23,302 bases of DNA from Lachnospiraceae bacterium (GTDB taxonomy: Bacteria; Bacillota; Clostridia; Lachnospirales; Lachnospiraceae). The stretch lies in NCBI GenBank assembly GCA_900751785.1, contig CAADSM010000015.1, positions 1 to 23,302 of the forward strand. The letters are read 5' to 3'. The notes beneath the pieces were generated by a model. The model made no database searches, was not told the origin of the DNA, and worked only from the letters and a program-made list of their open reading frames with translations. Of this stretch, positions 14,999 to 22,731 are shown in pieces (positions within the stretch are counted from its first letter, which is position 1; each line of letters begins with the position of its first letter). Position numbers and translations under genes: made by a program.

Positions 14999-15904
14999 TT
15001 AGATTGCATCCCATGTTGTAACATCGCCAAGGTAGATGTTCTTAACCTGGTCTGAAGACAGATCGTCTGTCGGGTTGTTCTTGTTTACGATAACTGCGAT
15101 ACCGTCTGTCGCGATCACTGTGCCTGTAAGCTCGGCTGCTTCCTCGTCTTTCAGCTCTCTGGACGCCATACCGATATCATAGCTTCCCTCTATCGTTGAT
15201 GTCATACCTGTTGTAGAATCAGATGTCTGAAGCTCGATTGATGCGTTCGGGTTAACTTCTTTGTAAGCCTCGACCAGTTTCTCCATCAGCGGTGATACGG
15301 AAGAAGATCCTCCTACTACACAGCTTCCTTCCGGAGCGCTTCCCGCATAGGCCTCAACGTCAGCTACCGGGATATATCCCTCGTCAGCTACAACTTCCTG
15401 ACCTTCTGTGCTCATGATGAATGCCATGAAGTCCGTTGCCACCGGATTGTCAAGATCCGGCTTTACAGCTACGTTGAACGGCCTGGATACTTTGTAAGTT
15501 TCGTTTTCAATGTTCTCCGCCGTAGCGTCTACTCCGTCGATCTTAACAGCCTTTACAAGCGACTCGTCAAGAGAACCGAGAGAGATATAACCAATCGCAT
15601 ACTCATTCTCAGATACTGTTGTCATCATAACGGATGTACTGTTTGTCGTCTGAGCGTCCAGAGTGATCATATCGTTGTCTTCTTCGTCAACAACTCCGAA
15701 CAGCTCTGTGAAAGCTCCTCTTGTACCTGATCCTTCCTCACGTGTTACGGCTGTGATCATGTTTGCCGCATCCCATGCTCCCTCTGTAGACTCGCCGCTG
15801 TCCTTCGGTTCAGCGTTGTCGTTGTTGCTGCTTCCGCATCCGACTGCTGCGACAGCCATCATACTTGCGATAGATAATACTGCGATAAACTTTTTCATTC
15901 TCAT
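14999..15904 (-). CDS. pstS: Phosphate-binding lipoprotein PstS, circularly permuted
   Basis: Extracellular phosphate receptor of the Pst importer, 301 residues. A lipoprotein signal ends at AAVGC (C23). The order of parts is unusual: the phosphate-loop segment ITAVTREEGSGTRGAF (50-65) and the IGYISLGSL strand (104-112), which in ordinary PstS lie in the middle, come first, ending with GYIPV at 176-180. Only then, at about 195, comes VVGGSSSVSPLMEKLVEAY, which normally starts the mature protein, and the chain ends at YLGDVTTWDAI, the segment normally followed by the VTREEGSGTR part. This is a circular permutation with both lobes complete. Start at 15904 has AAGGAG 10 nt upstream; MKK at 15898 is an alternative. 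Confidence 0.9.
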   Translation of the reverse strand: MRMKKFIAVLSIASMMAVAAVGCGSSNNDNAEPKDSGESTEGAWDAANMITAVTREEGSGTRGAFTELFGVVDEEDNDMITLDAQTTNSTSVMMTTVSENEYAIGYISLGSLDESLVKAVKIDGVDATAENIENETYKVSRPFNVAVKPDLDNPVATDFMAFIMSTEGQEVVADEGYIPVADVEAYAGSAPEGSCVVGGSSSVSPLMEKLVEAYKEVNPNASIELQTSDSTTGMTSTIEGSYDIGMASRELKDEEAAELTGTVIATDGIAVIVNKNNPTDDLSSDQVKNIYLGDVTTWDAI

Positions 15905-15963
15905 TTTCGATAATCTCCTTTTTTCATTTCGATTATTGTGTGTTGTTTCTGACCACGCTAATC

Positions 15964-16018
15964 ATCATATAGGGACAATGTTAAATGTAAAATCAGCAGA
16001 ATGTTAAATCTATGTAAA
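15964..16018 (-). promoter_or_regulatory. pstS promoter with Pho boxes
   Basis: On the minus strand four TT(T/A)ACA hexamers occur in 40 nt: TTTACA (16013-16018), TTAACA (16002-16007), TTTACA (15986-15991) and TTAACA (15979-15984). The first two have the 11-bp period of the Bacillus PhoP box; the others are offset. A -10-like TATGAT follows at 15964-15969 without a good -35 box, as expected of an activator-dependent promoter. PhoP encoded at 10751-11425 is the likely activator under phosphate limitation. Confidence 0.75.
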
Positions 16019-16023
16019 GTCAG

Positions 16024-16065
16024 AAAAAGCCCTGTTTTACGGCGTTTTGCATAAAACAGAGCTTT
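16024..16065 (-). terminator. Intrinsic terminator after phnX
   Basis: A 14-bp stem with one G-U pair joins 16052-16065 and 16026-16039 around a 12-nt loop, followed on the minus strand by five T (16024-16028). It lies 40 nt past the phnX stop and separates the phosphonate operon from the pst promoter. Confidence 0.88.
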
Positions 16066-16105
16066 CTTTTCCAGATATTTCCGTCTGAATTTAACTATAT
16101 TTTTC

Positions 16106-16879
16106 TTATCCGAGAAGATATTCCCCAAGATCTTCCATAGTATAGAACACTTTATCGGCGCCTGCTTCTAAAAATCTGTCAGACGTCTCTTTGCAAAGCC
16201 GGTCCTTTTCTTCCGGGCTGAGAGCTTCATACTCAGCCAGGGTCAGCCCCATCTCGGAGCTTCCGACTACGATGCCTGCAGACCAGACGCCGGCATTCCT
16301 GCCTTCCTTGATATCAGACACCGTATCGCCCACCTTCAGCACGCGGCGCACCTTCTTGATCTCCAGCGCCTCCATATTGCGGAAGATCATATACGGATAC
16401 GGGCGGCCCTTCTGTCCTGTGGAATCCGGGCTGAACCATACGTCCGGCTCATACCCTTTCTCTTTTGCCGCCGGGATGACGATCCCCATCATTTTATCCG
16501 TGTATCCCGTCGTGGAACCGATCTTGAATCCGTTTCTTCTCAGACGGTTCACTGTCTCCACAACGCCCGGCTTCGGATCAGAGTAAAGGTGAAGGATGCT
16601 CAGAAGCTTCTCCTCGAAGATCTGATAGAGCGCCTGTGCCTCTTCCTCCCCCGGCTCCTTTCCGTATTTTTCCTTCCAGAGCGAGCAGATCCGCTCCATC
16701 TTAAGCATCGTACGGATGTGGTCGATCTTCAGCATCCCCATCGGTCCGCGCACCTCTTCTATCGTCGGCTCGATGCCGTACTGCTTAAAAACCTCCACGA
16801 ACGCCTGTACCGGCGCCATGCATCCGAAATCTACTGTCGTTCCCGCCCAGTCAAAGATCACTGCCTTAATTTTCTTCAT
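16106..16879 (-). CDS. phnX: Phosphonoacetaldehyde hydrolase (phosphonatase)
   Basis: HAD-superfamily enzyme of 257 residues that splits the C-P bond of phosphonoacetaldehyde into acetaldehyde and phosphate. The nucleophile is D10 in VIFDWAGTTVDFG, the phosphonatase form of HAD motif I. The Schiff-base lysine lies in PMGMLKIDHI (K51), and the later motif GDTVSDIKEGRNAG carries the metal-binding acid residues. Length is normal. The start at 16879 overlaps the end of phnW by 14 nt, so the two steps of the pathway are translationally coupled. It is the last gene of the operon before the terminator. Confidence 0.96.
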   Translation of the reverse strand: MKKIKAVIFDWAGTTVDFGCMAPVQAFVEVFKQYGIEPTIEEVRGPMGMLKIDHIRTMLKMERICSLWKEKYGKEPGEEEAQALYQIFEEKLLSILHLYSDPKPGVVETVNRLRRNGFKIGSTTGYTDKMMGIVIPAAKEKGYEPDVWFSPDSTGQKGRPYPYMIFRNMEALEIKKVRRVLKVGDTVSDIKEGRNAGVWSAGIVVGSSEMGLTLAEYEALSPEEKDRLCKETSDRFLEAGADKVFYTMEDLGEYLLG

Positions 16880-17972
16880 GATTGTATTCCTCCAGAAATT
16901 CTTTCATCAATGCGCACACCTTCTCGATGTCCTCCGGATAGATCTCTCCGATATTTCCGATACGGAAGGTCTCCGCCTCCGTCACCTTGCCCGGATAGAT
17001 CGCATAGCCCCTGTCCTTGATGTACTCGTACATCTGTGAAAAGGTGAAATGGCACTCATCCGGATAGAAGAACGTCGTGATGATCGGGCCCTGGTGCGTG
17101 CTGTCTATGTACGGACGGATGCCCATTTCGCCCATCCTCTCGATCAGAAGACGGTTGTTCTCCGCATAACGGCGGTTTCTCGCCTCGATGCCGCCCTCTT
17201 CCTCCAGTTCCTTCATCGCCTGCGCAAACGCAAGCACTACATGGGTCGGAGAAGTGAAACGCCACTTGCCGTCCACCTCCATGGTCTTCCACTGGTCGTA
17301 GAGATCCAGAGAGAGGCTTCTCGCCTTTCCTGCGCTCGCCTCCAGAAGGTCTCTTCTCGCGATGATGAAGGAGAATCCCGGCACGCCCTGGATACACTTG
17401 TTAGCGCTGCTGATGATGAAGTCGATGCCCCAGTCCTTTACCGGGATATCCACGCCGCCGAAGCTGCTCATGGCGTCCACGATAAAGACTCTTCCCCTTT
17501 CCTTCACGACCTTTCCGACCGCCTCGATATCGTTTAAGATACCGGAAGTAGTCTCGCTGTGCACCATCGCCACATGGGTGACCGCCGGGTCAGCGTCGAG
17601 CAGCTCCGCCACCTTCTGCGCGTTCGGCACCTTGTTGTAATGCTCATTGTAGATCTGATACTTGATCCCCGCGTGCTCCGCGATGTCCGCCATGCGCTCT
17701 CCGTACGCCCCGTTGGCGCAGATGAGCAGCTCGTCCCCGGCTCCGACCACGCTTGTGAGCACAGACTCTACCCCGAAGCTGCCGCTGCCCTGCATGAGAA
17801 CTGCCGTATATTCCTCCGGGGAGACATGGGCAAGCTCGAGAAGCCCTTTCCGGATCTCCTGTGTGATCTGCTTGTAATCGTCGTCCCACGTACAGTGGTC
17901 GAACATCATCTGCTGTTTTACCGTGACCGTCGTGGTGAGCGGTCCCGGTGTAAGAAGTTTGTATGATTTCAT
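16866..17972 (-). CDS. phnW: 2-aminoethylphosphonate--pyruvate transaminase
   Basis: PLP enzyme of 368 residues that converts 2-AEP and pyruvate to phosphonoacetaldehyde and alanine, supplying PhnX. The N-terminus KLLTPGPLTTTVTVKQQMMF is the PhnW signature. The PLP-pocket aspartate D166 lies in FIVDAMSSFGG and the Schiff-base lysine K192 in SSANKCIQGVPGFSF. Length is normal for the single-domain enzyme. The start at 17972 has AGAGG about 9 nt upstream. Repeat copy 2 lies between this ribosome site and the binding-protein gene, and the 3' end overlaps phnX. Confidence 0.96.
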   Translation of the reverse strand: MKSYKLLTPGPLTTTVTVKQQMMFDHCTWDDDYKQITQEIRKGLLELAHVSPEEYTAVLMQGSGSFGVESVLTSVVGAGDELLICANGAYGERMADIAEHAGIKYQIYNEHYNKVPNAQKVAELLDADPAVTHVAMVHSETTSGILNDIEAVGKVVKERGRVFIVDAMSSFGGVDIPVKDWGIDFIISSANKCIQGVPGFSFIIARRDLLEASAGKARSLSLDLYDQWKTMEVDGKWRFTSPTHVVLAFAQAMKELEEEGGIEARNRRYAENNRLLIERMGEMGIRPYIDSTHQGPIITTFFYPDECHFTFSQMYEYIKDRGYAIYPGKVTEAETFRIGNIGEIYPEDIEKVCALMKEFLEEYNHEEN

Positions 17973-17992
17973 CGTAAAATACCTCTCTTTTT

Positions 17993-18055
17993 TTCAATTG
18001 GGGACGTAGTAAAATTGAATTTGACTACGTCCCCTTTCACAGTTTTTTCACATTT
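17993..18055. repeat. 63-bp intergenic hairpin repeat, copy 2 (binding protein-phnW)
   Basis: Second copy of the element at 13024-13086, 61 of 63 positions identical and in the same orientation. One of the two differences extends the stem to 11 bp, GGGGACGTAGT (18000-18010) with ACTACGTCCCC. It again starts at the stop codon of the upstream gene and ends just before the ribosome site of the next gene. Confidence 0.85.
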
Positions 18056-19068
18056 TACAGTCCTGCTTCTTCTTTCGCCGCCTCGGAAATCGCCTGATGT
18101 TTCTCAAGCAGGTCTACCGTCAGCTTCTTCGGAAATACTTTCGGGTTTGCGGATTTGTTCGCCGCATCCGTGGACTCCCCGTTGTAAAGTGCGTTCGGGT
18201 AGTAGGACTGCAGTTCCTCACGTCCGTTCTCGATGATGCACTGCGCCATCTCCATTGCAAGGGGGTTCGTATCGTCGCCTTTATCTACGACAGCGACAGA
18301 CTCTGTCAGGCTGAAGTTGCCTTCCGCCGGATCGATATAGTCGATCGGAAGCCCGTCCGCCTTATCTGCGACAGCCTGCTGGCGGAGTCCGAATCCGATC
18401 GCGACCTCGCCTGCGCGCACTTTCTTGAGCGGCGCGGAACCGGAATCCTCAAGGTGGTCTCCTACGTTCTCATAGATGCCTGCCAGCACTTCCTGCGCCC
18501 CGTCCTCTCCATACTCGGATACAAGCGCCTGGATCAGAAGCCATGCTGTGGAAGACGCGGCAATATCAGTCACGGACACGAAGCCTTTGTATACCGGTTC
18601 CGCCAGGTCTGCGATCGACTCCGGCATCGGCAGGTTATTCTCCTCCATCATCTCTGTGTTCACGATGATCGTTCCTTCCTGTGATGTGATCGGCGCACAG
18701 TAAGGCTCGAACTCGTCGATGGTGTCCACGTCAAATGTCAGGTCCTGGAACATGGAGTTCTGAGCCTGCGCACTCTCTACGTAGAATGTACTCATCGTCA
18801 CCATGTCCGCCTCGATATCGGTTCCCTCTGCCAGCAGCTTTCCGCCGAGCTCGGAAGTGCCGAATGTCTGGAACATGTACTTTCCCTCGTATCCGTTATT
18901 GTCCAGCGCGTTCTCCATGGCTGTGATGGCTTCTTCATCTGCGTTGGAGTAGATGATCACCTGCTCGTCTGAAGAACCTGTATTACATCCCGTAAGTCCC
19001 ATACCTGTTACAGCGACCGCCGCTGCAAGTGCAAGTGACGCCGCTTTCTTAAAATTTAGATTTTTCAT
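18055..19068 (-). CDS. 2-AEP ABC transporter substrate-binding lipoprotein
   Basis: Extracellular receptor of 337 residues. A lipoprotein signal with lipobox LTGC (C28) is followed by VIIYSNADEEAITAMENAL, the N-terminal pattern of the iron(III)/spermidine/phosphonate-type binding proteins, and by DIEADMVTMSTFYVESAQ. The segment VRAGEVAIGFGLRQQAV and PIDYIDPAEG are also typical of the family. The ligand is inferred as 2-aminoethylphosphonate from cotranscription with phnW and phnX; iron or another small anion is the main alternative on sequence alone. The start at 19068 has AAGGAG 10 nt upstream. Confidence 0.85.
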   Translation of the reverse strand: MKNLNFKKAASLALAAAVAVTGMGLTGCNTGSSDEQVIIYSNADEEAITAMENALDNNGYEGKYMFQTFGTSELGGKLLAEGTDIEADMVTMSTFYVESAQAQNSMFQDLTFDVDTIDEFEPYCAPITSQEGTIIVNTEMMEENNLPMPESIADLAEPVYKGFVSVTDIAASSTAWLLIQALVSEYGEDGAQEVLAGIYENVGDHLEDSGSAPLKKVRAGEVAIGFGLRQQAVADKADGLPIDYIDPAEGNFSLTESVAVVDKGDDTNPLAMEMAQCIIENGREELQSYYPNALYNGESTDAANKSANPKVFPKKLTVDLLEKHQAISEAAKEEAGL

Positions 19069-19150
19069 ACTGATAATTCTCCTTAATCATTAAATATTTT
19101 TTTTGTTTTTTGCAAAGACCGGCTTTCATTTCCCCCGCAGTATGCCTGCG

Positions 19151-20821
19151 TCAGGCAGCTCTCTTCTTTGCAGGAAATTTATAGACTTTCGCCGCGCTCT
19201 GCCTGCTCTCGCTCATCTTCGCAAGCCTGCGGAACACCGCTCTTGCGATCAGGTTCGTGAACAGGATCAGAAGCGACAGGACGAAGATCTCGTTAAATTC
19301 ATTGAAATACTGTAATTCCTGTATCTTTGTCGTGATGACCATGGTCCTCGCACCGGCGATAAAGATCACGGCGCTGACTGTCACCATCGCATTTACGAAA
19401 TAGTAGCTGAATACTTCCAGCAGTGTGGAGAGCGCGTTGGGCGTCACGACTCTTACGATCGTTTTCACCCAGCTGTCCCCCATAAGCATTGCTGTCGTCT
19501 CCCACGACGCGTTCATCTTGGACAAAGAGTTCTTCATCATCAGATAAGGCGTCGAGAAATAATGGACAATATTACAAATGATAATGATCGGGAAGGTATT
19601 CTGCAGCGGCGTCCCGGTGAACACGAACAGGTAGGCAAGACCGATGACCATGCCGGGGATCGTATTCGTCACAAGCGCGATGCTGTCGATCACCTTCTTC
19701 AGTTTCCCATTGACCGTGCTTCTTGCCGTGACCAGCGCTCCTCCGTAGGCGATCAGCGTACCTGCCAGCGCAGTGATCAGGGCCACCATCACGGAATTTA
19801 CATATACGCCGTAGAGCTGTCTGTCCTCAAATACCGCCTGCACGTGCTCCAGCGTAAAGTTCATCCGGTACGGCCACTCCTCGATAAACGGGGTCACGAA
19901 CATTACGGCGAACATACTCAGCGCACAGACCAGGACCGCGCCGCTTAATACCGCGAATACAGCGTCTCTCTTCACACCTTTCTTCAGTTCGATCGGCGAG
20001 ATCTTGTTGTAGCGCACATTATATTTCTCCAGGATATGAAGCACCGTGATACTTACCACCGACGGGATGATCATGACCAGCGCCACGACCGCGCCGTTTC
20101 CGAAGTTCGGGATGCTTCCGAGCATCTCTGCATAGAGCACGCTCGCCACGACTTCATACTGTCCGCCCACAGATGCCGGGATGCCGAAATCTGTAAAGCA
20201 GAGGAAGAACGTCTGGATAAATGACGTCGCCAGAGTTCCCATAAGCGGAATCACAATGGTCATGCGGAAGGTCTGCAGCGGAGAATCCCCCATCAGCCTT
20301 GACACGATCATGAACCTCTTGTCTATGTACCCCATGGCATTGTTGATCAGTGTAAATGCGATCGGCAGCGTGTACACCACATACCCCAGCAGAAGTCCGT
20401 TGAATCCGTAGATGTTAAAAAGCTGTCTTCCGAAAAGCTGTGTCAGAAGTCCCTGCTTTCCGAAGGAATAAATGATCGCGAATCCGTAAGTGATCGTCGG
20501 GAGCAGCATCGGCAGGATCGCCGCCTTGCCGATCAGCCATTTATAACGTTTCCCCACATTTGTATAGTGGATCGTGTAGGCAAGGATGAACGCCAGGACG
20601 GTTGCCAGCAGCGCGCTGCATATGGAGATTGCAAAACTGTTCCCCAGGGCGCGCAGAAACCCTCTTCCCGTCAGCACCTCGACGTAGTGGGAAAGCGAAG
20701 CCGCTTCTCCGTTTCCGGTGAAGGATTTTACCAGGACGCTGATCATCGGCACTGCCAGGAATCCTGCGAAAAATACTGCTGTCACCGCAAAAATAGCCTT
20801 AATCTCTCTGTTCTTTCTCAT
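19151..20821 (-). CDS. 2-AEP ABC transporter permease, two fused domains
   Basis: Membrane permease of 556 residues with about twelve helices in two homologous halves, each with an EAA-like loop: RLMGDSPLQTFRMTIVIPLM in the first and AMLMGDSWVKTIVRVVTPNA in the second. This layout is that of FbpB/ThiP-type permeases and the PhnV-like 2-AEP transporters, where a single polypeptide forms the whole channel. The start MRKNREIK at 20821 is preferred over an ATG at 20872, which would lie inside the ATPase gene; GAGGTGG lies 6 nt upstream. Stop of the ATPase and this start are separated by 13 nt, and the binding-protein gene follows after 82 nt. Confidence 0.88.
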   Translation of the reverse strand: MRKNREIKAIFAVTAVFFAGFLAVPMISVLVKSFTGNGEAASLSHYVEVLTGRGFLRALGNSFAISICSALLATVLAFILAYTIHYTNVGKRYKWLIGKAAILPMLLPTITYGFAIIYSFGKQGLLTQLFGRQLFNIYGFNGLLLGYVVYTLPIAFTLINNAMGYIDKRFMIVSRLMGDSPLQTFRMTIVIPLMGTLATSFIQTFFLCFTDFGIPASVGGQYEVVASVLYAEMLGSIPNFGNGAVVALVMIIPSVVSITVLHILEKYNVRYNKISPIELKKGVKRDAVFAVLSGAVLVCALSMFAVMFVTPFIEEWPYRMNFTLEHVQAVFEDRQLYGVYVNSVMVALITALAGTLIAYGGALVTARSTVNGKLKKVIDSIALVTNTIPGMVIGLAYLFVFTGTPLQNTFPIIIICNIVHYFSTPYLMMKNSLSKMNASWETTAMLMGDSWVKTIVRVVTPNALSTLLEVFSYYFVNAMVTVSAVIFIAGARTMVITTKIQELQYFNEFNEIFVLSLLILFTNLIARAVFRRLAKMSESRQSAAKVYKFPAKKRAA

Positions 20822-20834
20822 AGCAGCCACCTCT

Positions 20835-21605
20835 TCAGCCGACCTGTGCCTGCTGTTCAAGCTGGCCTGCAAACAGAGTGAAGATATTGTTCTTCTTGAT
20901 CTCCAGCTGGTTCAGGATGAATTTTTCCACAAATCCATTCTCCGGCCTGCTGATGATCTCTTCCGGCCGGCCGAACTGCGCGATCTGGCCCTCGTTAATG
21001 ATCATCACACGGTTAGAAAGCGTCAGAGCCTCCTCCGGATCGTGAGTTACAATGATCGTCGTCAGGTTGTACTGGCTTGCGATCGTCTTGATCCTGTCCT
21101 TGATGGACTCCTTGATTACCCCGTCCAGGGCGCTTAACGGCTCGTCGAGCAGCAGGATCTTCGGCTTCATCACCATTGTCCTCGCAAGTGCGACTCTCTG
21201 CTTCTGTCCGCCGGAGAGCTGCCCGATCCTCTTATTTAAATGCTCTTCCAGCCCCAGCAGGTCGATCAGGTCTTCCACTTCCTCCTTGGAAGAGATCTCC
21301 GGATTGTTCCGCAGCCCGTATGTAATATTCTGGTATACATTCAAGTTCGGGAACAGCGCGTAATCCTGGAACACAATGTTGAAGCCTCTCCTTTCCATAG
21401 GAACCTTCGTGATGTCCTCTCCGTTGTAGATGATCTGACCGCCGTCCGAATCCACGATCCCGAGGATCAGGTTCAGCAGCGTCGTCTTGCCGCATCCGGA
21501 CGGCCCTAATATAGAGACGATCTCTCCGTCCTCAATATTCAGGCTGATGTCGGTGAGCACCGGCGTGCCGTCATAGCTCTTCTTTACATTTTTCAACTCA
21601 AGCAT
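20835..21605 (-). CDS. 2-AEP ABC transporter ATP-binding protein
   Basis: ATPase of 256 residues for the fused permease. Walker A GPSGCGKTT is at residues 34-42, signature LSGGQKQR at 130-137, Walker B ILLLDEPLSALD at 150-161, and the switch histidine in TIIVTHDPEEAL. Related phosphonate and iron ATPases are about 340-370 residues with a C-terminal TOBE domain; here the chain ends soon after the nucleotide-binding fold, so the domain is absent. The start at 21605 has GAGGAG about 10 nt upstream. It is the first gene of the phosphonate operon. Confidence 0.9.
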   Translation of the reverse strand: MLELKNVKKSYDGTPVLTDISLNIEDGEIVSILGPSGCGKTTLLNLILGIVDSDGGQIIYNGEDITKVPMERRGFNIVFQDYALFPNLNVYQNITYGLRNNPEISSKEEVEDLIDLLGLEEHLNKRIGQLSGGQKQRVALARTMVMKPKILLLDEPLSALDGVIKESIKDRIKTIASQYNLTTIIVTHDPEEALTLSNRVMIINEGQIAQFGRPEEIISRPENGFVEKFILNQLEIKKNNIFTLFAGQLEQQAQVG

Positions 21606-21715
21606 AATACTTAACTCCTCTTCACTTTTAAGAAACTTCTGTCCGTTTCATTTACTGCAGAGTGTCCTGCAGGAGGCCATCGCTTTTCGTCCTTCTCCGG
21701 CCGCCTGCACGAGTG

Positions 21716-21744
21716 ATTATACCTAAAACATTTTCCGGTTTTCT
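21716..21744 (-). promoter_or_regulatory. Likely promoter of the phosphonate operon
   Basis: A consensus -10 TATAAT (21716-21721) is present on the minus strand about 110 nt before the first gene, but the -35 position (21739-21744) reads only AGAAAA. No TT(T/A)ACA Pho box is seen. A weak promoter needing activation is the natural reading; a TAGAAAA half-site resembling the RpiR palindrome overlaps the -35 position. Confidence 0.5.
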
Positions 21745-21750
21745 ATCAGA

Positions 21751-21798
21751 GAAAAATTAAGCCTGTGTAAAGGGATTGTAAACTTTACACAGGCTTAA
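21751..21798 (-). terminator. Intrinsic terminator after the RpiR gene
   Basis: A perfect 16-bp inverted repeat (21757-21772 with 21783-21798) with a 10-nt loop, followed on the minus strand by five T. It lies 23 nt beyond the regulator stop and isolates the phosphonate operon promoter. Confidence 0.88.
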
Positions 21799-21810
21799 CA
21801 TATGTTCAAT

Positions 21811-21825
21811 TGTAGAAAATCTACG
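21811..21825. promoter_or_regulatory. RpiR-type palindrome, site 1
   Basis: GTAGAAAATCTAC (21812-21824), a palindrome of two 5-bp arms around AAA, spans the regulator stop codon. The identical 13-mer in inverse orientation occurs just before the regulator's start (22733-22745). It sits about 90 nt upstream of the phosphonate operon -10 box. Confidence 0.6.
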
Positions 21826-22723
21826 TTTTATTCTTTTTACTTTTTTCTGCTCCGGACGGGTATGCCCTCTCCCGAACGACCTTCTCTCCCTGATTCAGAA
21901 GCCCTACATAGTGTTCATAGTCCGAGGCAATGATCCCCATATAGATCATGTCCACGATCAAAAGCTGCGTCATCCTCGAATAGATCGCATTGCCGTAGAT
22001 AAACTGCTCCTGGCTGGTACAGATCAGGATGTCCGCATATCTGCTGATCGGGGAATCCCGGAAATTCGTGATGACGATCGTCGTGGCGCCGGACCGCTTC
22101 GCTGTCCGGACAGCGTCCACCGTGTCCTTCGACGCGCCGGAATAAGAGATGCCCACCGCCACATCTTCTTCTGTCAGGCTTCCCGCTGAGATCCGCTGAT
22201 AATAAGCATCGCTGAAATATCTGCACGGAAGCCCGAGATAAAGGAGCTTCGCCAGAAGGTCCTGCGCCGTGACGCCTGAATTTTCCACACTGTAGATGTC
22301 GATCAGACGCGCTTTTCTGATGGACTCAACCGCCTTCCGGTAGGTCCTGACGGATAAATTCTTCAAAGTCTCCTCCATCATCCCCGCCGCCGTGGCAGTC
22401 ATGTAGGAAGGGATCTCTTCCAGCGTATCCTGCTTCCTGAGCGTATATCCGAACATAGGCTCCGCCGCGCCCTGAGATTCCGGTCTCGACTGCGCCAGCT
22501 CCGATACAAGCTGATATTTAAAGTCCTTATACCCGGTAAAACCGAGCGAGCGCAGCATACGCAGCACAGTAGGCTGACTCACATCCGCCGCTTTTGCCAG
22601 GCGGTCGATCGACAGCCCTACCGCCAGCTCCATGTGGCGCAGGATATAATCGGCCGCCCTTTTCTCCGATTTTCGCAGATCTCCATAGCCCGCCGTGATC
22701 TGCTTTACAATTCCGTTCTTCAT
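21821..22723 (-). CDS. MurR/RpiR family regulator with SIS domain
   Basis: DNA-binding protein of 300 residues. The N-terminal HTH_6 domain (1-77) has the pattern GYGDLRKSEKRAADYILRH and SIDRLAKAADVSQPTVLRML. A SIS sugar-phosphate-binding domain (about 125-270) has SVENSG near 145-150 and GISYSGASKDT at 191-201, the usual ligand-binding turns. The tail is basic (KSKKNK). The start at 22723 has AGGGAAGG just upstream. Its gene lies directly before the phosphonate operon in the same direction and is framed by two copies of a palindrome, so I infer that it controls both itself and the operon. A phosphonate or phosphorylated intermediate is a possible ligand. A sugar-phosphate signal from elsewhere remains possible. 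Confidence 0.88.
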   Translation of the reverse strand: MKNGIVKQITAGYGDLRKSEKRAADYILRHMELAVGLSIDRLAKAADVSQPTVLRMLRSLGFTGYKDFKYQLVSELAQSRPESQGAAEPMFGYTLRKQDTLEEIPSYMTATAAGMMEETLKNLSVRTYRKAVESIRKARLIDIYSVENSGVTAQDLLAKLLYLGLPCRYFSDAYYQRISAGSLTEEDVAVGISYSGASKDTVDAVRTAKRSGATTIVITNFRDSPISRYADILICTSQEQFIYGNAIYSRMTQLLIVDMIYMGIIASDYEHYVGLLNQGEKVVRERAYPSGAEKSKKNKT

Positions 22724-22731
22724 GCCTTCCC

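Noticed and set aside
13024..18055. The two 63-bp repeats as part of a CRISPR array
   Set aside because: There are only two copies 5 kb apart with genes between them; no spacers and no cas genes.
20822..20872. Upstream start of the fused permease at 20872
   Set aside because: It lies inside the ATPase gene, and the ATG at 20821 has GAGGTGG at proper distance and begins the basic pre-helix sequence.
21757..21798. TTTACA motifs in the repeat as Pho boxes for the phosphonate operon
   Set aside because: They are the arms of a perfect 16-bp stem followed by a T-run right after the regulator gene, which is a terminator; the 11-bp period is absent.
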